A DNA stretch of 64,000 nucleotides from contig CBDHDJ010000004.1 of assembly GCA_965261645.1 (NCBI GenBank), forward strand, positions 992,001 through 1,056,000, in the 5' to 3' direction. Shown here piece by piece: positions 17,576 through 26,923 of the stretch. How positions within the stretch are numbered: position 1 is the first letter of the stretch; the number at the start of each line of letters is the position of its first letter. The notes beneath the pieces are model-generated. The model was not told the origin of the DNA, did no database searches, and saw only the letters and a list, made by a program, of their open reading frames with translations. The stretch comes from CBDHDJ01 sp965261645. GTDB lineage: Bacteria > Pseudomonadota > Alphaproteobacteria > SHVV01. Both the position numbers and the translations under genes were made by a program.

Positions 17576-18441
17576 TGGCGGCGGCGGCGAACCCGCCCAA
17601 CCCTTCGGGCGCGGCCGGCGACCTCGTCGAGGCCGGCGACATCGCGGCGTTTCTGTCATCCTGGCTGGCCAACGATTTGCTCGAAGGTGACGCCGGCGCG
17701 ACGCTCGAGGCCTACTACCAAAGTGCCAAGCGGTCGTTCTCCGGGCGCATGCGGCGCTACTACCGGAACCAGATTCGCGAGGCCGAAGCTTTCGTCGCGG
17801 AGAGACCGCAGTGCCAGGTGTTGGAGGTCGGTTGCGGCCTTGGCACCGAGTCCCTCTGGCTCGCGCTCAAAGGCGCGAACATGACCGCGATCGACGTGCG
17901 GCCGGAGCGCATCGCCTGTGCCCGCGCGCGCCAGCAGGTCCTCGAGCGGCGGCTCGAGCGCCCGCTCGCCTGCACATTCGACTGCGCCTCGCTGCTTGAT
18001 CTCGACATCGCCCGGCCCTACGACCTGATCTGGATGGAGCAGACCTTTCACCACCTCGAGCCCCGCGAGGCGGTGCTCGACAGGATCGCCGGCCTGCTCG
18101 TGCCGGGCGGACACGTGGTGGTCTCGGAGGCCAATGCGCTCAACCCCTTCCTGCAGGTCCAGCTATTCTGCCGGCGCGGCCTGCCGCGGGTGGTGACGCT
18201 TGCCAATGAAAACGGCCGCACCCACGCCTACGGTGATGAGCGTGTCGAGTCCGCCGGCGCACTCGAAAGCGCTTTCGCCAAGCGCGGGCTCAACTGTCTC
18301 GCGCTCAGACACTTTCGGATTTTTCCCAATCACCCGGCGTTCGACCGGTTCAGCGGTCTCGAGGCGCGCCTCGAGGGCCGGGCGCCAGCGCCATTGTTCA
18401 CGCACTTCAATTATGTCTGCCGGTTGGCGGCCGGGGCATGA
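17572..18441 (+). CDS. Class I SAM-dependent methyltransferase
   Basis: The 289-residue methyltransferase has motif I VLEVGCGLGTESLWLAL near residues 83-99, then MTAIDVRPERIA with the ribose-binding Asp. DLIWMEQTFHHLEPRE is motif IV and LLVPGGHVVVSEAN is a post-motif strand. The ATG at 17572 overlaps the asnB stop by 4 nt, and its own stop overlaps the next gene in the same way. It is therefore in the middle of a coupled run of four genes (asnB, methyltransferase, GT4, O-antigen ligase). A sugar or lipid intermediate is the likely acceptor; this is inferred from context. Confidence 0.82.
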   Translation: MMAAAANPPNPSGAAGDLVEAGDIAAFLSSWLANDLLEGDAGATLEAYYQSAKRSFSGRMRRYYRNQIREAEAFVAERPQCQVLEVGCGLGTESLWLALKGANMTAIDVRPERIACARARQQVLERRLERPLACTFDCASLLDLDIARPYDLIWMEQTFHHLEPREAVLDRIAGLLVPGGHVVVSEANALNPFLQVQLFCRRGLPRVVTLANENGRTHAYGDERVESAGALESAFAKRGLNCLALRHFRIFPNHPAFDRFSGLEARLEGRAPAPLFTHFNYVCRLAAGA

Positions 18442-19619
18442 TGGGCGCCCATCAAGCCAACCAGCCGCGGCGCATCCTGTTTCTCATGAACGAGGCCTTG
18501 TTCTTTGTCTCGCACCGTCTGCCGCTTGGCATCGCCGCCCGGGAGCTGGGTTACGAGGTGCACATCGCAGCGCCCTACTGGAAGGAGTACACCGAGATCA
18601 TCCGCGCCCATGGTCTCCACTTCCACGACATTCCGCTCGACCGTGGAAGCCGGCGGCTCGGCGGCGAAATCGCGCTGATACGCGCGTTTCGCGACCTCTT
18701 GCGCGAACTGAGGCCCGATCTCATTCATGCCGTGACGATGAAGCCGGTGTTGTATGGCGGCGCGTTGAGCCGGCTGATGGGCGCGCCCGCCGTCGTGCAC
18801 GCGGTCACCGGCCTCGGTTACCTGTTTCTCATCGAGGGCCTGGGCGCCCGCCTGCAACGGGCGGTCATCAAGCGGCTCTATCGTTTGGCCCTTGGCCACC
18901 GCAATGCGTGCGCGATTTTCCAGAACCCCGACGACCGCGCGCTGTTCGTCGATGCCGGCCTTGTCGAGCCGGCCGTTACGGTCATGATCAAGGGCTGCGG
19001 GGTCGATCTTCAGCAGTTCGCCCCGCGCGCCGAAGCGGCGCCCGAGGACGCCAATGAGCCGGTTGTCATGTTTCCCGCCCGCATCCAGGGCAACAAGGGC
19101 GTGCATGAGTTCGTCGCGGCGGCCCGCATCCTGAAGCGCGACGGGATCGGCGCGCGCTTCGTGCTGGTCGGCCGGACCGACGCGAAGAATCCGACCAACG
19201 TGGATGAACGGATCGTGCGGGGTTGGGAGGCGGACGGCCTCGTCGAGTGGTGGGGCTACAGCGACGACATGCCGGCGACGTTGCCGCGGGCGCATATCGT
19301 GTGCATGCCATCCTACCGCGAGGGGCTGCCGCGCGTGTTGATCGAGGCGGCGGCCTGCGGCCGGCCCATCGTCACCGCTGATGTGCCGGGCTGTCGTGAA
19401 GTCGTGCGTGACAGCGCGAGTGGAATTCTCGTGCCGGTCAAGGATGGACCGGCGACCGCAGCCGCGATTCGCCAGCTCATCGAGGACCCGGCGCTGCGCC
19501 GCCGCATGGGCGCCGAGGCCCGCGCCCTCGCCGAGGCCGAATTCTCCGTCGAGGACTTCGTGGGTCAGACGATGGCGGCATTCGAAGCGGTTCTCGCAAC
19601 CCAGCGCACGGCGTCATGA
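18438..19619 (+). CDS. Glycosyltransferase family 4
   Basis: This is a GT-B-fold retaining glycosyltransferase of 393 aa. The N-terminal acceptor domain has the glycine-poor start LFLMNEALFFVSHRLPLG. HAVTGLGYLFL near residue 115 resembles PglA-like and WbpX/CapM-like enzymes that act on undecaprenyl-linked sugars. The C-terminal donor-binding domain has VMFPARIQGNKGV, FVLVGRTD and the EX7E-type motif in MPSYREGLPRVLIEAAACG. It is coupled by ATGA overlaps to both neighbours. It probably adds a sugar at the cytoplasmic face to the lipid-linked repeat unit. Confidence 0.88.
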   Translation: MMGAHQANQPRRILFLMNEALFFVSHRLPLGIAARELGYEVHIAAPYWKEYTEIIRAHGLHFHDIPLDRGSRRLGGEIALIRAFRDLLRELRPDLIHAVTMKPVLYGGALSRLMGAPAVVHAVTGLGYLFLIEGLGARLQRAVIKRLYRLALGHRNACAIFQNPDDRALFVDAGLVEPAVTVMIKGCGVDLQQFAPRAEAAPEDANEPVVMFPARIQGNKGVHEFVAAARILKRDGIGARFVLVGRTDAKNPTNVDERIVRGWEADGLVEWWGYSDDMPATLPRAHIVCMPSYREGLPRVLIEAAACGRPIVTADVPGCREVVRDSASGILVPVKDGPATAAAIRQLIEDPALRRRMGAEARALAEAEFSVEDFVGQTMAAFEAVLATQRTAS

Positions 19620-20860
19620 CGCCGACGGACGATCATACGAAGCGGGCGAGACGTTTTCGTGCACCCGCGAGTTACGGCCTCGCCGCGGCCGCGTTTCTGT
19701 TCGTGCCCCTCGCGGTCGTCGCCCCGATGGGCGAATCCTCATTGTTCGCGTTGGTGAGCCTTGCGGCGTTGGTTGGCCTGATCGCCGGGCGGGCCCTCCA
19801 CGACATGTGGCGGACGTGGCTTGCGCCCGTTTTTGCCGGCCTCCTCGTGTGGGCGCTTGTGAGTCTGTTGTGGACGCCGGACCCTGGGGACAGTGTCAGA
19901 CTCTGGATCAGCCTCACACTGACCTTTCTCGGTGTTCTCGCGCTCTCAGCCGCCGCTCGCCGGCTCCCCACGATCGACGGGCGCATCATCGAAAACTGGC
20001 TGCTTGCCGGCTTCGCCCTTGGCTTGGCGCTGGTGATCGTGGAGCTCATTAGCGACGTCGCCCTCAATCGGCTGTCGTTCGAGTTGCGCTATGGCCATCC
20101 TGACGTGGTGCGCGCCGTCCTCAACCGCGCCATCGCACTTGCGGTGTTATTGGCTTGGCCCGCCGCGATGATCCTGTGGCGGCGCGGACAACGGCCATGG
20201 GCCCTCGGCACGCTTGTCGCGGTCGCGGTCGTCACGCTGTTCGCCGAAGCCTGGGCGATTCGTGTGGCCTGTTTCGCCGGCCTGATCCTCGCCACGCCCG
20301 CGTTTTTCGCCGGGCGCCGGTTCACCATGATCCTTGCGGGCATCGCCGTACTAGGCGTGCTTTCCGCGCCGCTCTGGCCGCAAAGCATCCTCGCGCCCGC
20401 CCGTTTCGAATCCACGCTCGGCGACGAGCATCGCTATTCGAGCCTGCATCGTTTGTATATCTGGGAGTTCACCGCCGAACGCATCGCTGAGCGGCCCGTT
20501 GCGGGTTGGGGGCTCGATGCGGCGCGCCGCATCCCCGGCGGAGAAGGCAAACTGGTGGGAGGCGGCCAACTCATGCAGCTCCATCCCCACAACGGCGTCT
20601 TGCAGGTCTGGCTCGAACTCGGCATGCCCGGTGCCATCTTGCTCGCTGTGTTTCTCACCGGCGTGCTCCTCTCCGTCAATCGCCGCACGGGCGACCGCTT
20701 CATGCAGGCGGCAACGGTGGGTGCGATCACGGCCGCCCTTGTCATCGCCTGCCTGAGCTTCGGCGTGTGGCAGAACTGGTGGCTTTCCTCGCTGGGCCTG
20801 CTCACGGCTTTCGTCCTCCTCGCGACGGCACCCCATGCGGGGGTGCAGCCGGCCGCTTGA
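19616..20860 (+). CDS. O-antigen ligase/polymerase (Wzy/WaaL-like) membrane protein
   Basis: The 414-residue protein is almost entirely hydrophobic, with about 10-12 transmembrane segments. A large periplasmic region near residues 255-335 contains HPHNGVLQVWLELGMPG, the conserved His-containing segment of the Wzy_C family. These proteins polymerise repeat units or join a lipid-linked polymer to its acceptor in the periplasm. It starts at an ATG overlapping the GT4 stop. Ligase and polymerase cannot be told apart by sequence alone; as the only member in the locus, polymerase is a reasonable guess. Confidence 0.82.
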   Translation: MTPTDDHTKRARRFRAPASYGLAAAAFLFVPLAVVAPMGESSLFALVSLAALVGLIAGRALHDMWRTWLAPVFAGLLVWALVSLLWTPDPGDSVRLWISLTLTFLGVLALSAAARRLPTIDGRIIENWLLAGFALGLALVIVELISDVALNRLSFELRYGHPDVVRAVLNRAIALAVLLAWPAAMILWRRGQRPWALGTLVAVAVVTLFAEAWAIRVACFAGLILATPAFFAGRRFTMILAGIAVLGVLSAPLWPQSILAPARFESTLGDEHRYSSLHRLYIWEFTAERIAERPVAGWGLDAARRIPGGEGKLVGGGQLMQLHPHNGVLQVWLELGMPGAILLAVFLTGVLLSVNRRTGDRFMQAATVGAITAALVIACLSFGVWQNWWLSSLGLLTAFVLLATAPHAGVQPAA

Positions 20861-20900
20861 GGAGGTGGCGGCATGCTCAATTCCCGGCCGTTCGGCGGGT

Positions 20901-20906
20901 AGGAGG
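20901..20906 (+). promoter_or_regulatory. Shine-Dalgarno sequence deciding the start of the WbpL-like gene
   Basis: AGGAGG lies 7 nt before the ATG at 20914. The open frame extends back to 20506, but that stretch lies within the preceding gene. This full-consensus site fixes the start. Confidence 0.85.
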
Positions 20907-20913
20907 CATCGCG

Positions 20914-21966
20914 ATGGGCGAGGCGGCAGGCGGAGCGGGAGCGTGGGTCTGGTATATCGCGATCGCCGGCGCCAGCGCGGCCGTGGCGTGGCTTGGCACA
21001 GGTGCCCTCCTCAGAGTGCTGCGCCGCCATGCCGTGCTCGATCATCCCAACCCGCGCAGCAGCCATACGAGGCCGACGCCGCGGGGCGGCGGCCTCGCGG
21101 TCGTCGCCACGATCCTCATCGCGTGGCTCATGATCTGGAGCGTCTTCGAGACGCCATCGGTGCTGCTCATCGTCCTCCTGGCCGCCGGCCTCGCGGCGCT
21201 CTCGTGGCTTGACGACCTCAAGGGATTGCCGGTCGCCATCCGGCTCCTCGCCCACGCGGTGGCGGTCGTCATCGGTCTCGCGGCGCTGCCCTCCGACGGG
21301 CTGGTTTTCCAAGGCCTGTTGCCCGTCATCCTGGACCGCGCCGCCACGGCGCTCATCTGGCTGTGGTTCGTCAATCTCTACAACTTCATGGATGGCATCG
21401 ATGGCATCGCTGGCGTCGAGACGGTGGCGATCGGCGCCGGCGTGTTCGCCGTCGCCGTGGCCAGCGGACTTGGCGGGGACCACGCGGCCCTCGGGCTCGG
21501 GCTCGCCGGCGCCACGCTCGGCTTTCTCGTCTGGAACTGGCACCCGGCGCGTATTTTTCTCGGCGACGTGGGCAGCGTCCCGCTCGGCTTTCTCACCGCC
21601 TGGCTCCTGTTCATCCTGGCTGCGACAGGCATCTGGCTGCCGGCGCTTTTGTTGCCGCTCTACTTTCTCGCTGACGCCACGCTGACGCTCGCCCGCCGTC
21701 TGTTAGGTGGTGAAAGGATTTGGCAGGCCCATGCGAGCCACTTCTATCAGATCGCCGCGCGCCGCCTGGCGAGCCACGCCCGGGTTGCCGGTGCGGTCGC
21801 AGCGACCAACGCCGTCTTGATCATCGCCGCGCTGGGAACTGCCTTGGCGGATGACCTGGTCTGGCCCGGCGCGATGCTGGGCGGGGCTGCATGTGCCTGT
21901 CTGTTGTGGTATTTGGGGCGCAAGGACCCGGGAGCCACTGCCGAACGACCGTCCGATGAAGCCTAA
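20914..21966 (+). CDS. Undecaprenyl-phosphate glycosyl-1-phosphate transferase (WbpL/WbcO, MraY/WecA family)
   Basis: The 350-residue polytopic enzyme transfers a sugar 1-phosphate from a UDP-sugar to undecaprenyl phosphate, the first step of lipid-linked polysaccharide assembly. About ten transmembrane helices are visible. Family motifs are NPRSSHTRPTPRGGG in the first cytoplasmic loop, WLDDLKGLP with the Asp-Asp pair, NLYNFMDGIDGIAG, RIFLGDVGSVPLGF and, near the end, HASHFYQ. The pattern is that of WbpL/WbcO-type enzymes, which use QuiNAc, FucNAc or GlcNAc-type donors. It precedes a PglF/WbpM-type dehydratase, whose product can lead to such a donor. It overlaps that gene by 11 nt. Confidence 0.9.
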   Translation: MGEAAGGAGAWVWYIAIAGASAAVAWLGTGALLRVLRRHAVLDHPNPRSSHTRPTPRGGGLAVVATILIAWLMIWSVFETPSVLLIVLLAAGLAALSWLDDLKGLPVAIRLLAHAVAVVIGLAALPSDGLVFQGLLPVILDRAATALIWLWFVNLYNFMDGIDGIAGVETVAIGAGVFAVAVASGLGGDHAALGLGLAGATLGFLVWNWHPARIFLGDVGSVPLGFLTAWLLFILAATGIWLPALLLPLYFLADATLTLARRLLGGERIWQAHASHFYQIAARRLASHARVAGAVAATNAVLIIAALGTALADDLVWPGAMLGGAACACLLWYLGRKDPGATAERPSDEA

Positions 21967-23908
21967 AGAACGCCGTTCCCCGCCGTTGCTCCCCCGGCGC
22001 GTCACCATCGTCGCGTTGCATGACCTGATCATGGCGGCGCTCGCCTTCGAGATCGCCGTCTGGCTCCGCTATTACACCTACGGCGCGCCGCAGTCCTTGG
22101 GCTTCCTGTGGGAAGGCACGCTGATCTTCACCGCCGTGGCGGCGATCGTGTTCTCGGCGATGGGGCTCTACCGGGGCATCTGGTACTACGCCTCGCTCAA
22201 CGACCTCATCGCCATTCTGAAGGCGACCACTCTGGCCATCCTGGTCTTCCTGCCCGTGCTCTTCCTCGTCACGCGGCTGGAGGCGTTCCCGCGCACGACG
22301 ATCTTCCTGCTGTGGCCGCTTCTGGTCGTCATGCTGGCGGCGCCCCGGTTCCTCTACCGCGCTCTCAAGGATGGCAATTTCCGCGCCGCGTTCGAGCGCA
22401 CCGAGGAGTCGCGCGTGCCTGTGTTGCTCGCCGGCGTTGGCGATGCGGCGGAGACCTTCATTCGCCAGATGGCGCGATCGAAGCGCGCCAACTACCGGGT
22501 GGTGGGCATCGTCGATGATGATCCAGCGAGCGTCGGGCGCGACATCCGCGGCGTTCGCGTGCTCGGGACGGTGGCTGAGGTGGCTGCGGTCATCGCGCGC
22601 TTGAGGGCCCAGAACCACCGCCCGCAGCGTCTCATCATCGCATCGGATAAATTTGACGGCGCACGCGTCCGCGAGCTCTTGGATGCCGCCGACAGCGAAG
22701 GTCTGCGCCTCGCCCGCCTGCCTCGCCTGACCGACTTCCGCCATGGCGAGGCACTCGAGGAAAACGGCAGGCTGCCCGATCTCCGCCCGCTCGATGTCGA
22801 GGATCTCCTGGGGCGCCCGGAGAAAGTGCTCGACCGCACCGCCATGGCGCGCATGGTCGGGGGACGCCGCGTTCTGGTCACCGGCGCCGGCGGCACCATC
22901 GGCGCCGAACTCGTGCGCCAGATCGCCGAGCTCGAACCGGCCCTGATCGCACTTTTGGACAACAGCGAGTTCAACCTCTACACCATCGACCTCGAGCTGG
23001 GTGAAAAGCACCCGAGCTTGCCGCGTGCGGCGGTGCTCGGCAACGTGCGCGACCGTGGCCAGCTCGATCGCGCTTTCGCCGCGGCGCAGCCCGAGCTCGT
23101 CTTCCACGCCGCCGCGTTCAAACACGTGCCGTTGACCGAAGCCAACCCCAGCGAGGCGGTCATGACCAACGTGTTCGGCACCCTCGAGGTCGCCGAATGT
23201 TGCCGCGCCCACGGCGTCGCCGCGGTGGTACTGATCTCGACCGACAAAGCGGTGAACCCCGCGAGCGTCATGGGCGCAACCAAGCGCATCGCTGAGATCA
23301 TCTGCCAGGCCCTCAGCGTGGCCCGTGATACCGCCGCGGGCACCCGCTTCGTCACCGTGCGCTTCGGCAACGTACTCGGCTCGACCGGCTCGGTCGTGCC
23401 ACTCTTCGAGCACCAGTTGAGCCAAGGCGGCCCATTGACCGTGACCCACCCGGATGCAATGCGCTACTTCATGACGACGCGCGAAGCGGTCGAGCTGGTG
23501 CTGCAGGCCGCCGCGATGCCCGAGGACGAAGGCGAGCGCGGCAAGATCTTCGTGCTCGACATGGGCGATCCGGTACGCATCCAGGACCTCGCCCGGCAAA
23601 TTATCAAGCTCGCCGAGCTCAACCCCGAGGCCGATATCGAGATCACCTACACCGGCCTGCGCGCCGGCGAGAAGCTCGAGGAGGAGCTGTTTCACGAAGG
23701 CGAGGCGCTCGTGCCGACCAGGACCGAGGGCGTCCGGATGGCCGCGCCGCGCCTGATCGATTACGATCTCTTGGCCTCGCAGCTTACGCGGCTCAAGGCC
23801 GCCGCCGCCGCAGGCCGTACCGACGAGACGCTGCGCCTGATCGGCCAGCTCGTCCCCGAATACCGGGGAGCGGCGGATGACGCGCCGCGGCGCGCCGTGG
23901 CCGACTGA
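21956..23908 (+). CDS. Membrane-bound NDP-sugar 4,6-dehydratase (PglF/WbpM/CapD family)
   Basis: The protein is 650 residues from the ATG at 21956, which overlaps the previous stop by 11 nt. About four N-terminal transmembrane helices (residues 15-130) are followed by a Rossmann domain (near VLLAGVGDAAETF) and a C-terminal SDR dehydratase domain. There VTGAGGTIGAELVRQI binds NAD. STDKAVNPASVMGATKR holds the MxxxK that replaces YxxxK in this family, so the missing Tyr is normal here. The reaction is UDP-GlcNAc to the 4-keto-6-deoxy sugar, the entry to bacillosamine, QuiNAc or FucNAc. It pairs with the WbpL-like transferase just upstream. Confidence 0.93.
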   Translation: MKPKERRSPPLLPRRVTIVALHDLIMAALAFEIAVWLRYYTYGAPQSLGFLWEGTLIFTAVAAIVFSAMGLYRGIWYYASLNDLIAILKATTLAILVFLPVLFLVTRLEAFPRTTIFLLWPLLVVMLAAPRFLYRALKDGNFRAAFERTEESRVPVLLAGVGDAAETFIRQMARSKRANYRVVGIVDDDPASVGRDIRGVRVLGTVAEVAAVIARLRAQNHRPQRLIIASDKFDGARVRELLDAADSEGLRLARLPRLTDFRHGEALEENGRLPDLRPLDVEDLLGRPEKVLDRTAMARMVGGRRVLVTGAGGTIGAELVRQIAELEPALIALLDNSEFNLYTIDLELGEKHPSLPRAAVLGNVRDRGQLDRAFAAAQPELVFHAAAFKHVPLTEANPSEAVMTNVFGTLEVAECCRAHGVAAVVLISTDKAVNPASVMGATKRIAEIICQALSVARDTAAGTRFVTVRFGNVLGSTGSVVPLFEHQLSQGGPLTVTHPDAMRYFMTTREAVELVLQAAAMPEDEGERGKIFVLDMGDPVRIQDLARQIIKLAELNPEADIEITYTGLRAGEKLEEELFHEGEALVPTRTEGVRMAAPRLIDYDLLASQLTRLKAAAAAGRTDETLRLIGQLVPEYRGAADDAPRRAVAD

Positions 23909-23938
23909 GGCTGGCCCGGCGAGCGGTTTCAACGCCCT

Positions 23939-25525
23939 ATGCCCGCAACTGACGCGAGACCGATCACCCGAGCGCTGATTTCGGTGTCCGATAAATCGGG
24001 ACTGAGAGAGCTTGGGCGCTTCCTCGGCCAGCGCGGCGTCGAGATCCTGTCCACCGGCGGCTCCGCCGCGGCGCTCCGCGAGGACGGGATCGCGGTGCGT
24101 GACGTGGCGGACTACACGGGCTTTCCGGAGATGATGGACGGCCGGGTCAAGACCCTGCACCCTAGCGTTCACGGCGGCATCCTCGCGCTGCGCGACTCCG
24201 CCGAACATTGCCAGGCGATGGCGGATCACGGGATCAGCCCGATCGATCTCGTGGTGGTCAATCTTTATCCGTTCGAGGACACCGTGGCGGGGGGCGCCAA
24301 CGCCGCGAGTTGTATCGAGAACATCGATATCGGTGGTCCGGCGCTGATCCGCGCGGGGGCGAAGAATCACGCCTTCGTCGCCGTCGTCGTCGATCCCGCC
24401 GACTATGCCGCGCTCATGGGCGAGCTTGAGGCGAATAACGGGGCAACCAGCGCCGCCCTGCGCCGGCGCCTCGCCGCCAAGGCCTTCTCCCATACCGCCT
24501 CTTATGACGCCGCGATCGCCGGCTGGTTCGCCGGGCAAGAGGGCGAGCGCTTTCCCGAGCGCCTCGTCGTCCCGGCACGCAGGCGGGCCCTACTGCGCTA
24601 CGGCGAGAACCCGCATCAGGACGCCGCGCTCTACGTGGACCGCACCGCACGCCCCGGCGCCGCTACCGCGCGCCAGCTCCAGGGCAAGGAGCTGAGCTAC
24701 AACAACCTCAACGATACCGACGCGGCCTTCGAGTTGATCGCCGAGTTCGAGGGGCCCGCCGTCGCCATCATCAAGCACGCCAACCCGTGCGGCGTGGCGC
24801 TCGGCGCGACGCCCGCCGAGGCCTACCGGAAGGCCCTGGCGTGCGATCCGGTGAGCGCCTTCGGCGGGGTGATTGCGCTCACCCGGGCGCTCGACGAAGA
24901 GACCGCCCATGAGATCACCAAGCTCTTTACCGAGGTCGTCATCGCACCGGGTGTCGACGAGCTGGCGCGAGCGATCATGGCGACGAAAAAGAACTTGCGC
25001 GTTCTCGCCACCGGGGCGCTGCCCGACCCGTCTGCACCGGGTCTCATGCTCAAATCCGTGGCTGGTGGCTATCTCGTTCAGGGCCGCGATCACGGCCGCG
25101 CCGCGCCGGGCGATTTCCGGGTGGTGACCGCGCGCGAGCCGGATGCGCGCGAACGCGCCGATCTCGGTTTCGCCTTCACGGTCGCCAAGCACGTGAAATC
25201 GAACGCCATCGTCTATGTCAGGGATGGCGCAACCGTCGGAGTTGGTGCGGGCCAGATGAGTCGGGTCGATTCAGCGCGCATCGCAGCGCGCAAGGCGCGT
25301 GAGGCGGCCGCGGCGGAAGGTCTCGCCGAGCCGCGCACGGTCGGCTCGGTGGTCGCCTCGGATGCCTTCTTTCCGTTCGCCGATGGCCTGCTCGCCGCCG
25401 CCGAAGCCGGCGCCACGGCGGTCATTCAGCCCGGCGGCTCGGTGCGCGACGACGAGGTCATCGCGGCGGCCGACGAAAACGGCCTCGCCATGGTGTTCAC
25501 CGGACTTAGGCACTTCCGGCACTGA
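23939..25525 (+). CDS. purH: Bifunctional AICAR formyltransferase / IMP cyclohydrolase
   Basis: PurH catalyses the last two steps of IMP synthesis in the cytoplasm. The 528-residue length is normal. The N-terminal MGS-like cyclohydrolase domain (residues 1 to about 150) begins with ALISVSDKSGLRELG and includes GRVKTLHPSVHGGIL and VVNLYPF. The formyltransferase domain has RYGENPHQDAALY, KELSYNNLNDTDAA, IIKHANPCGVALG, DPVSAFGGVIAL and SDAFFPFADG near the end. It lies 30 nt after the dehydratase gene and may be reached by read-through from the polysaccharide operon. It ends just before a strong terminator. Confidence 0.97.
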   Translation: MPATDARPITRALISVSDKSGLRELGRFLGQRGVEILSTGGSAAALREDGIAVRDVADYTGFPEMMDGRVKTLHPSVHGGILALRDSAEHCQAMADHGISPIDLVVVNLYPFEDTVAGGANAASCIENIDIGGPALIRAGAKNHAFVAVVVDPADYAALMGELEANNGATSAALRRRLAAKAFSHTASYDAAIAGWFAGQEGERFPERLVVPARRRALLRYGENPHQDAALYVDRTARPGAATARQLQGKELSYNNLNDTDAAFELIAEFEGPAVAIIKHANPCGVALGATPAEAYRKALACDPVSAFGGVIALTRALDEETAHEITKLFTEVVIAPGVDELARAIMATKKNLRVLATGALPDPSAPGLMLKSVAGGYLVQGRDHGRAAPGDFRVVTAREPDARERADLGFAFTVAKHVKSNAIVYVRDGATVGVGAGQMSRVDSARIAARKAREAAAAEGLAEPRTVGSVVASDAFFPFADGLLAAAEAGATAVIQPGGSVRDDEVIAAADENGLAMVFTGLRHFRH

Positions 25526-25550
25526 CCGGCGCGCCACGCCACGCCTTGTG

Positions 25551-25576
25551 AGCGGCCCGCGGGCCGTTCTTTTTTT
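25551..25576 (+). terminator. Rho-independent terminator after purH
   Basis: A GC-rich palindrome (GGCCCGCGGGCC core, 25554-25565, extended by a C-G pair) is followed by TTCTTTTTTT. It begins 25 nt after the purH stop, and purH converges with the leftward MFS gene. The T-run is on the + strand side only, so it should stop rightward transcription. Confidence 0.85.
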
Positions 25577-25579
25577 GCT

Positions 25580-26869
25580 TCAGTCGGAAGTGCGGTGTGG
25601 CGCGCGGACGAAGGTCAGCAGGATAAGACCGACGGCGATGAAGGCAACCGCCGTCGCCATGCCGGCCCGCTGGCTGTTCGCCATTTCGGTCACGAAGCCC
25701 GCGAGGATCGGCCCGACGAATGCCGTGGCCTTGCCGCTGAACGCATAGAGACCGAAGAACTCGGTGCGCAACTCGGGCGGCGAAAGGCGCGCCATCATCG
25801 ACCGGCTGGCCGCCTGGGTGGGGCCGAGAAAGATGCCCATCCCGGCGCCGGCGACCCAGAACCACATGACGTCACGCGCAGCCAGCGCCAAGGCGCCGGT
25901 CAGCAGCATGCCGGTGAGAGAAATCATGATGGTACGTTTGGAGCCGAGCCAATCGTCGACCCAGGCGAAACCGAGCGCGCCGAGCCCGGCGGTGATATTC
26001 AGCACGATGCCAAACATCACCACCTCGGCCTCGTTCATGGCGAAGGTCCCGGCCGCGAAGAGCACGCCGATGGTGAACACGGTAGCCAAGCCGTCGGCGT
26101 ACACCAGGCGGGCGAGCAGAAACATCATGACGTTGCGGTGCGCGCGGACATTCCTAAAGGTGGCGCGCAGGCCACGGAGACCCTCGCGCACGCGCACAGC
26201 AAGGGAAAGCGCCGTGGCCGGTCGATCGGGGGTGTACAGGAACAAAGGCCAACAAAACGCCACGAACCAAAGCGCGACCAGCGGCCCCACCACGCGGATG
26301 TGCTCGCCCGCGCCCTTGTCGAGTCCGAATAGCGGCGTCTCGGCCTGCACGAATGCCACGAGCGCGATGGCCAGCGCCGCCAGCCCGCCAAAGTATCCGA
26401 GGCCCCATGCCCAGCCGGACCAGCGGCCGATCCGCGCCGCGGGCACGAGATCGGGCAGCATGGCGTTGTTGAAGACGATGCCGAACTCAAAACCGACATT
26501 GGCGAGGATGACGAGAATCATCGCGAGGACGATGAAGTCCCGTCCGGGTTCGGCGTACCACATCAGCGCCGTCGCCACGACGCAGAGGCCGGTGAAGGCG
26601 GCCAGCCACGGCTTGCGCCGCCCGCCGGCATCGGCAACGGCGCCGAGAACCGGGCTCATAAGCGCGATCACGATGCCGCTGAGGCCGACGGTGTAGCCCC
26701 ACAGCGCCTGACCGTGCACCTCGTCGCCGACGATGGCGCGGCTGAAATACACACCGAAGATGAAGGTGATGATCAGGGTGCTGAACGGCGAGTTGGCCCA
26801 GTCGTAAAACGCCCAGGCGATCCGGCCGCGGCGCGGCGTCTCGGGGGAGGCCACGCGCGCTTCAGACAT
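25580..26869 (-). CDS. MFS transporter, UMF1 / Atg22-like family
   Basis: The 429-residue protein has about 12 transmembrane helices. The N-terminal AWAFYDWANSPFSTLI signature is characteristic of the UMF1 group related to vacuole effluxer Atg22. FGIVFNNAMLPDLVP and GPTQAASRSMMARLSP are other family segments. Substrates of this group are poorly defined; amino acid or small-solute efflux is the usual suggestion. The ATG at 26869 lies 54 nt downstream of the NAD-glutamate dehydrogenase stop on the same strand, so the two are probably one operon. Confidence 0.88.
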   Translation of the reverse strand: MSEARVASPETPRRGRIAWAFYDWANSPFSTLIITFIFGVYFSRAIVGDEVHGQALWGYTVGLSGIVIALMSPVLGAVADAGGRRKPWLAAFTGLCVVATALMWYAEPGRDFIVLAMILVILANVGFEFGIVFNNAMLPDLVPAARIGRWSGWAWGLGYFGGLAALAIALVAFVQAETPLFGLDKGAGEHIRVVGPLVALWFVAFCWPLFLYTPDRPATALSLAVRVREGLRGLRATFRNVRAHRNVMMFLLARLVYADGLATVFTIGVLFAAGTFAMNEAEVVMFGIVLNITAGLGALGFAWVDDWLGSKRTIMISLTGMLLTGALALAARDVMWFWVAGAGMGIFLGPTQAASRSMMARLSPPELRTEFFGLYAFSGKATAFVGPILAGFVTEMANSQRAGMATAVAFIAVGLILLTFVRAPHRTSD

Positions 26870-26923
26870 GGCGGCCAGGGCCCTTGGTTCCGACGGCCGG
26901 GAGACCCGCCCGGTTGAGCGCGT

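Noticed and set aside
16013..17659. 548-codon minus-strand frame within asnB
   Set aside because: It is antisense to a fully conserved asparagine synthetase, with no start context or motifs.
21956..23908. Loss of the catalytic Tyr in the dehydratase as inactivation
   Set aside because: MxxxK in place of YxxxK is normal for the PglF/WbpM/CapD family.
21821..24538. 905-codon open frame on the minus strand
   Set aside because: It lies opposite the PglF-like and purH genes and shows only the low-complexity composition of an antisense frame.
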